Assembly: GCF_963678635.1 (NCBI RefSeq)
Contig: NC_087071.1
Coordinates: 6,215,624 to 6,279,623 of the forward strand
Direction: 5' to 3'
DNA: 64,000 nucleotides
Origin: Symsagittifera roscoffensis
Lineage: Eukaryota; Xenacoelomorpha; Acoela; Convolutidae
Part shown: positions 58,999-64,000 of the stretch, piece after piece
How the letters are laid out: every line of letters starts with the position of its first letter
Position numbering within the stretch: the first letter of the stretch is position 1
Position numbers and translations under genes: made by a program
Notes under the pieces: generated by a model
Told to the model about the DNA's origin: nothing
Databases searched by the model: none
The model's input: the letters and a program-made list of their open reading frames with translations, nothing else

Positions 58999-59859
58999 TA
59001 TCAGGTAAAAAAATGTATTGTGGTTTAATGGTGTTGCATCAATGGTTAATGGTATTACTCTTACATAAGATATTGTACTTATTGCTTGACTTGAGATTGA
59101 TTGTGGGATATTTATGAATGCATAATGAGACCATTCGGGGTCCCAAACGAAGTCTGACTGTTCTGTGATGGCGGTATCATCGTTTGAATTTCGAGGTCTG
59201 AAATTTTTTCTTGCTTGTGAAAATAAATCTATATTATGTGTGAAATAATCTATTATAAACCATGCCAAAATTTTGTGTAAGTCATGTTTTGTATGTTGTG
59301 AAACTTCATCTTTAGTGAAATTTTCTTTAATTATATGTAGGAAAGTTGAAAATAGAGTGATTTCATGTCGTACCCTTATATGTTTGGATGTCTCTGTCGG
59401 TGAGACATGTGGGATTGGGTTTTCGTTTTCTAATACTGAAATATGACTATATATTATTGCAAAAACTTCATTAGTAAATATGGAGTTTGCTCTTTGTGAG
59501 TTATGATATTGTATGCTTTTTATATATTCTAAGAATACTTTTGAAAATTCTAAGTCAAGATCGTCTGTTTGAATTACATATTTGCGGTGATTCTGGTTTG
59601 GTGTACTGAATTCTATGGTGTAGATTCCGTATTGTTGTGTTAAATTACATATATCTTTCAGATAATGATCAATAATTTGTCTTTTTATTTTTACATCTGG
59701 GAACTCTGCTTTGCATGGGCTGATTCCGGGTTCAAACAAATTTAGGAGAAAATTCTTGCAAAAATCATGTTGTCCTCTATTATCGGGTGCATCTACGAGG
59801 AAGGGGTAGATATCGTCATCATCTTGACTATCTTCACTTGGAGTGTGTGTTTGGCTCAT
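58981..59859 (-). CDS. ORF0, unknown 292-codon protein before gag
   Basis: Intact frame from ATG at 59857-59859 to TAA at 58981-58983. The start is acidic (EDSQDDDDIYPF), and the rest looks globular and helical (FSKVFLEYIKSIQYHNSQ, HEITLFSTFLHIIKENFT, WFIIDYFTHNIDLFSQARK, WDPEWSHYAFINIP). No domain recognised. Extra ORFs before gag are known in Ogre-type giant elements, with unknown function. The gag frame is -1 to this one and overlaps its end; a run of seven T on the sense strand (59008-59014) ten codons before the stop could permit frameshifting into gag. It could also be the N-terminal (matrix-like) part of Gag. Confidence 0.6.
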   Translation of the reverse strand: MSQTHTPSEDSQDDDDIYPFLVDAPDNRGQHDFCKNFLLNLFEPGISPCKAEFPDVKIKRQIIDHYLKDICNLTQQYGIYTIEFSTPNQNHRKYVIQTDDLDLEFSKVFLEYIKSIQYHNSQRANSIFTNEVFAIIYSHISVLENENPIPHVSPTETSKHIRVRHEITLFSTFLHIIKENFTKDEVSQHTKHDLHKILAWFIIDYFTHNIDLFSQARKNFRPRNSNDDTAITEQSDFVWDPEWSHYAFINIPQSISSQAISTISYVRVIPLTIDATPLNHNTFFYLIREITV

Positions 59860-61098
59860 TTTTTTCGTTTAATGACTGTTAGTAGGTAATTATCGATGTG
59901 TCTAATTGATTGATTCCAATTATACAAGTGTACTGGTTTGTGTTTATATTGCTTTTTTATTCTTCTTTTTCCTCTTTTTGATGAATTTGATGTTGTTTCT
60001 CTCGTGGCTAAGATTTTTTACTTTCTCGTGGCTAATATAAGCTAAGGTGTTAACTTACTTAATCTTACTTAGGGGTAGTGATTGTGTTCAAGGGTTGGAG
60101 AATAGTAAATCGATCCACAAGGTTCAGGTATATTTAGAACGCAAGTAGTTCGTTAGATACTATTTTAAACTTACTAAGTCTAAGATTTATCCTGGGTCTG
60201 GTAAGAGGAGGGTTCAAGTGAAGGATGAATAACCGAAGTTCTTCACTGTTTATCCTAATTTGAATTATTAGTTTTGTTCAAAAAATTCTATTAGTCTTGG
60301 GTTTTTTGAAAGGGTTGGATAGTGAATCGACGTTTGAGGTCGTTAGACACTAGCTAAGTGGGTGGGGGAGAACAAAATTGTTCTTTTTGATCCAAGGATA
60401 GGCCTTGATGATCAAGTTTTAAATTTAATGAAATAGAAAAATTTAATGTAGATCCAAGGATAAGCCTTGATGATCTGATTTTAAAATTAGTGAATTTAAG
60501 TTTAAAATGGTTTAAATTGTTTGAGAAAATTTTTAGTTTTTTAATGATACTAGTGAGCTTATGATTGCTGTTATGTTTAGGTGATGAAGCTGCGACTACA
60601 GATGATTTTATGATTACTAACAATTTATTGTCATGCTACTAATTTTTGTTTTGACTTTCAATAAATATTTTCCAAACATGTTTTATATAATACTGCAGAA
60701 TTTAGGAAAACGATCTGAGATCTTTTTATCAATCGTTATTGTATATTGATAGTTTTGTTTAGCGCCTGAAATGATCATGAAGATTGACTTCAAGATTTTA
60801 TGTTTGCAAATGAAAATCTAATTTCATTGCTAATAAGATTCTAAATATAAAAGTTTGTGTTGGCTTTTGCCGTACTATCATATAATTATTTGGTAAGTTT
60901 CTACTTTGTCGTATGTCGTCTCTGGTTCGAGGTCTTCTTCCAATTCCAGGTAGTTCTATTATCGTTCGGAATATTGGCTCTGATCTATTGAGTCGTAGAG
61001 ACATTTCGATTAAATTATCGTCGTATAACATTTTGAAAATGTTTTGTCTAAATTCTAATCTATTTTTGGTTAATTCTAAGCTATTAAGGTCTTGTTCG
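59860..61098. other. Leader of the giant element
   Basis: 1.2 kb between primer-binding site and ORF0. No long sense frame. A direct repeat of about 40 bp (gatccaaggata-gccttgatgatc) stands at about 60388-60420 and 60451-60480. It may hold packaging signals; nothing specific is seen. Confidence 0.4.
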
Positions 61099-61116
61099 AG
61101 ACTTATGGTCGCACCA
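61099..61116 (-). promoter_or_regulatory. Primer-binding site
   Basis: Two bases inside the 5' LTR, the minus strand reads tggtgcgaccataagtct, beginning with the TGG expected to pair with the CCA end of a tRNA. The tRNA could not be identified from memory. Confidence 0.55.
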
Positions 61117-61118
61117 GA

Positions 61119-61528
61119 TGAGTTAGGACCGATGTGGTTAACTCATAGAGTAATTTCGGATAGGGTACACCGTCTGCTCGTCACGCTATCTTATTTTCGG
61201 CCGGATAGATTCGTGCAACTTCTTAGTCTAATACCGATCCTAATCTTACTCTTATACTATCTAGTCTCAGGTTGTTTAACTAGTCTCTGCTAGGCTCAAT
61301 AGATCTAGGGTATACTGGTTTATTGCGGCTGCTGAAGTTCTTTTGGAGAGGCAACTAATTCCTAAGTTAAATTCAAATCTCTCTGGTGCTGAAATTACAA
61401 GTAATTTCAGCACTTACAAATAAGTGGGTTGTTAGTTAGATGGATCATGATTGGTTAATATTAAATACTTTACAGTGGTAAAATATCTAATTTATCCAAT
61501 CATAAAATGTAGTTTAGATCAGGTTCCA
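61119..61528 (-). repeat. 5' LTR of the giant element
   Basis: 410 bp, upstream in element direction. Holds an aataaa polyadenylation signal on the minus strand (61319-61324), CCAAT-like words near 61495 and 61450, and the 13-bp-stem hairpin at 61386-61413. Transcription would run to lower coordinates. Confidence 0.93.
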
Positions 61529-62260
61529 CTGGGTCTCTTTTTAAGGATTTCCGACGGTGAATCGTCGCTGATTTCCCTTGCAACTTTTTCTACCTTCCTT
61601 TTTACCGGTTCTAGTTTTTCTGCTGGCTTTTTCGACACTGGATTTTTGGATTTCGACACTGCCACGGTTTTCAAATCATTTCGTTTTCTTTCAACGTTTT
61701 TGTTTTTATTTCTTTGTCCTTTTTCTCGTCTGAACTGTTCCCTACAGCTTGTGAAACCTCTAAGTTCTGAAGTTCATTACCCACATTCCATAAACCATCT
61801 TGAGTTTTTTCGACATTTTCTGTCCCTTCTGTTTCTTTTTTACTTTTATTGTCAACTCCTTTAAGAGCATCTAATGCTTTCTCAAATGTATCAGTAACTT
61901 TTTTCGGTTTGTAAACATCATCTTCGCTTTCAATTCTGGATATTCATCTGAATTTTCTTCAGTCTTTTCAACGCTTTTTTCGCCTTTTTTTCTCATGTTC
62001 CTCAAATTTTTGTTTTTTCAACTTTCTGTGATTTTGAATTTTCAATTGCAAGGTTTTATTTGCTTTGTTTTCTTCTTTCATCTTCTGATTTCGCTTATTT
62101 CTATCTTTCGCTTCCGCAATTCTTTCGTCCAAACTTGCCAAATTAATCGGAATTTCTTCCAACTCAAATACCAAATTCAGATAACTTTTCATGCAAGTTC
62201 AAATACATTTCACGCTTTTCCATCAACCGCTTTCTCGATTGACCAGCAGCTGCCACTAAG
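61529..62260 (-). pseudogene. Unit B continuation: ORF1 N-terminus and 3' half of the NIFK-like gene
   Basis: Picks up the unit-B sequence exactly where it was cut at 43073. 61529-61760 carries the lysine-rich ORF1 or NIFK-tail region, with an 18-bp addition near 61742 and a stop of unit A (near 28290) absent. 61968-62192 reads as the charged C-terminus of the NIFK-like protein, ending in EEHEKKRRKKR. A 1-bp insertion near 62166 breaks it further up. At 62260 the match to unit A ends and the RRM-encoding half is missing. Confidence 0.75.
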
Positions 62261-62274
62261 TTTGTATTCCCCGA

Positions 62275-62681
62275 GTCGAGATTTTTCACCTAATTTGAAG
62301 CAAGATTTGAGCGATTTGAGCGGTTTTTTTAGACAATTACGCTCAAAATCTTGCTTCAAAATGAGCGGTTTGAGTGGTTTTTGAACGGTTTATCTAAAAA
62401 AACCACTCAAAAACCGCTCAAATCTTGCGCGGTTTTTGAGCGGTTTTTTTAAATAAACCGCTCAAAACCGTTCAAATCTTGCGCGGTTTTTGAGCAGTTT
62501 TTTTAGATAAACCGTTCAAAAACCGCTCAAACCGCTCATTTTGAAGCAAGATTTTGAGCGTAATTGTCTAAAAAAACCGCTCAAACCGCTCAAACCTTGC
62601 GCGGTTTTTGAGCGTTTTTTTTTAGATAAACCGTTCAAAAACCGCTCAAACCTTGCTTCGAATTAGGTGAAAAATCTCGAC
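62275..62681. mobile_element. Foldback element with nested ACCGCTCAAA repeats
   Basis: Outer inverted repeats of about 30 bp: gtcgagatttttcacctaat (from 62275) and its complement ending at 62681, with one mismatch inside. Between them acaattacgctcaaaatctt and its complement form a second inverted pair (62334-62356 and 62547-62570). The words accgctcaaa and tttgagcggt are repeated about twenty times on alternating strands, so nearly the whole 407 bp can fold on itself. No open frame. Looks like a foldback or MITE-type element; no clear target duplication is seen. Confidence 0.65.
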
Positions 62682-62682
62682 T

Positions 62683-63122
62683 ACATTTAACGGAAAAAGG
62701 ATCGAAAAAAGTTTCTAGCTAGTGCGCAATGCTCATAGTTATGAAAGCCATTTCGGGTCAAATCCAAAAACCATGATTGAAGGGTAAAAAAAGTTCAAAA
62801 TTCATGAAGACCTGGCCGATAGTTTGCAACGTCTATGAAGAAATATTAGAGGTTAGTTTTCAGGAAGTTTTATTCATACATCTATACACACATAAACACA
62901 TACATAGATACAAACATGCTTAAATTTATATGTACATACCTGGCCCATAGTTTGCAACGTCTATGAAGAATTATTAGAGTATAATTTTCAGGAATTTTAT
63001 TATAAGTGTCCTATTTCTCCTTGGTCGAGAAGCTAAGCCGTGCAATATGCTGTGCCATTCTAAGGTATCTTTTTCGTTTCTAGAGGTTGCAAAGCATGAC
63101 CGTCTTTTTATGTGCACTAAGT
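62683..63122. other. Spacer with direct repeats before unit C
   Basis: About 440 bp not found in unit A. A direct repeat of about 65 bp starting gtttgcaacgtctatgaaga stands at 62823 and 62950, separated by a degenerate (acacata)n stretch near 62880-62920. No gene seen. Confidence 0.5.
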
Positions 63123-64000
63123 ATCAACCTGAAGCGAACATTTGAGAGAGGAAAGAAAACTTTCAGGAAAGAAAAACTAAAAAACATAGTTTTTAAAGCA
63201 ACATACTTTTTATATTCAAAATTAAGATTATCAATTCCTTCGAAAATACAAGTAATACGTGCATGTAATTAATCTTGGTTGAAAATATGGTTCGATGACA
63301 ATCAACCCAATTCCAATTTACCCTATGCCCTTCTACCCTATACTAACCTACCCTATATTCCAATCCAATCTATGCCAAATTACCCAATGGCAATTTACCC
63401 TATGTTCTATAAATAATTCAATTCGATTGATCAGAGATAACTGAGATCACTATCTCGGTTAAGATCGCCGGTGAGCATAGACAAAATATACAGTATAGTA
63501 TAGACCAAATCCTATTTACAATTAACATAAGGCGAGATAAGAAAAGTTGTTGGTTCGTTCATTCTGTTTGAATTACTCTTTGCAGCTTGAAGTTTTAAGC
63601 TTATGTTTTAAAATATTTTTGCCAGTAGTTCTTTTGTGGTCGGTGAGCCATCTTCATGCTCATGCAGAGTACATTTAGCGATGAATAAAGCTTTCTCTCC
63701 GCTGCTCCGATCGGTCACTATAGAACAATTTAGATGCCAAATTGTCTCTCCTCCCTCTCCAAATTCGATTTCCACTACCAATCTCTCCATTCTGCCCACT
63801 TCTATCAACTGCAGTTCAAACTCATACCAAACGAGCCCTTTTTCTGCATCTCGCCCAGTTTCTGTCTGCCCGTGTCGCCATTCCGACCAAATAGTGTGAA
63901 GAATACATCGTTCACTGTGGGTGAACAGGGCACTTTCACATTGTACGTGACTGTGGACTGTGCTATAAGCAACATAACAAAACAATCAAACACTCATTCC
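63123..64000. repeat. Tandem segmental duplication, start of unit C
   Basis: From 63123 the unit leader (atcaacctgaagcgaacatt) begins again and runs to the window's end, almost identical to unit B apart from the PLAT exon. It lacks the solo LTR of unit B. Confidence 0.88.
63608..63965 (-). pseudogene. PLAT/LH2-domain exon, unit C, diverged and frameshifted
   Basis: Same exon position, acceptor (TATAAGCACAG-type) and ending (LAKIF stop) as units A and B, but about one nucleotide in six differs across the exon while the flanks differ by only a few percent. PLAT landmarks persist: NDVFFTLFGRNGDTGRQKLG, FELQLIEVGRMERLVVEIEF and SGEKALF. One base is missing near 63833-63840, beside a T-run, which splits the domain over two frames (63805-63993 and 63608-63838). 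This is either a real inactivating deletion or a sequence error. It looks like a distinct PLAT paralogue. Confidence 0.65.

Larger units (their letters stand above)
43074..61528 (-). mobile_element. Giant env-bearing Ty3/gypsy-type LTR retrotransposon (18,455 bp)
   Basis: Bounded by 410-bp LTRs (43074-43483 and 61119-61528), both TG...CA, which differ at five positions. The 4-bp target duplication is ctgg at 61529-61532 and gtgg (one mismatch) at 43070-43073; unit A shows the empty site ccttactgggtctc. The coding order on the minus strand (extra ORF, gag, CCHC, protease, RT, RNase H, integrase with GPY, then env-like and unknown ORFs) is that of Ty3/gypsy (Metaviridae) rather than Ty1/copia, where integrase precedes RT. 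It is far longer than typical gypsy elements (5-10 kb); very large relatives are known, such as Ogre in plants and Burro in planarians. The sense strand is rich in A and C and poor in G. In-frame stops and frameshifts make this copy defective. It may still be mobilised in trans. Confidence 0.92.

Noticed and set aside
61091-61116. Primer-binding site extending into a full tRNA T-arm (gttcgagac before the CCA end)
   Set aside because: The putative T-stem does not pair and the acceptor is one base short, so only the site next to the LTR is supported.

Overview
The window is nuclear DNA of an invertebrate animal. It is AT-rich and repeat-dense, and genes are split by introns with good GT/AG signals (one only 56 bp). 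RING plus B-box (TRIM-type) and PLAT exons point to a metazoan. There are no operons or ribosome binding sites. I cannot name the species.

Layout. (1) 1-14906: a degenerate satellite array with monomers of about 205-280 bp on one strand and several local higher-order periods, interrupted by two copies of an unclassified 1.3-kb repeat (4731-6015, 11188-12493). (2) 14996-29186 (unit A), 29187-43073 plus 61529-62260 (unit B) and 63123-64000 (start of unit C): a head-to-tail segmental duplication of about 14.2 kb. An 89-bp remnant of an earlier unit lies at 14907-14995. Each full unit holds, on the minus strand, a PLAT-domain exon pair, a TRIM-type gene (RING exon, linker exon, B-box/coiled-coil exon), a decayed CR1/Jockey-like non-LTR retrotransposon, and a NIFK-like RRM gene. 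A plus-strand relic of a second non-LTR ORF1 lies beside the retrotransposon tail.

(3) Insertions that distinguish unit B: a solo LTR (29389-29798) with 4-bp target duplications, a tRNA-derived SINE (31119-31316), and a giant Ty3/gypsy-type LTR retrotransposon of 18,455 bp (43074-61528) lying on the minus strand. Order in its own direction: 410-bp LTR, primer-binding site, 1.2-kb leader, a 292-codon extra ORF, gag capsid, CCHC knuckle, an Asn/Arg/Ser-rich tract, protease, reverse transcriptase, RNase H, integrase with a GPY motif, a Pro/Ser/Thr/Gln-rich ORF, an envelope-like gene with signal peptide and membrane segments, a further unknown ORF that starts in an ATGA overlap, and the second LTR. 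Its LTRs differ at 5 of 410 positions, so it is young, but scattered stops and frameshifts show this copy is not functional.

(4) 62260-63122: a palindromic foldback element and short direct repeats that replace the 5' half of the unit-B NIFK-like gene. Unit C opens with a PLAT exon far more diverged than its flanks.

The most interesting points are the giant env-bearing element with uncharacterised ORFs, the contrast in evolution between TRIM and PLAT exons across the tandem units, and the possibility that RING/B-box and PLAT exons form one gene.
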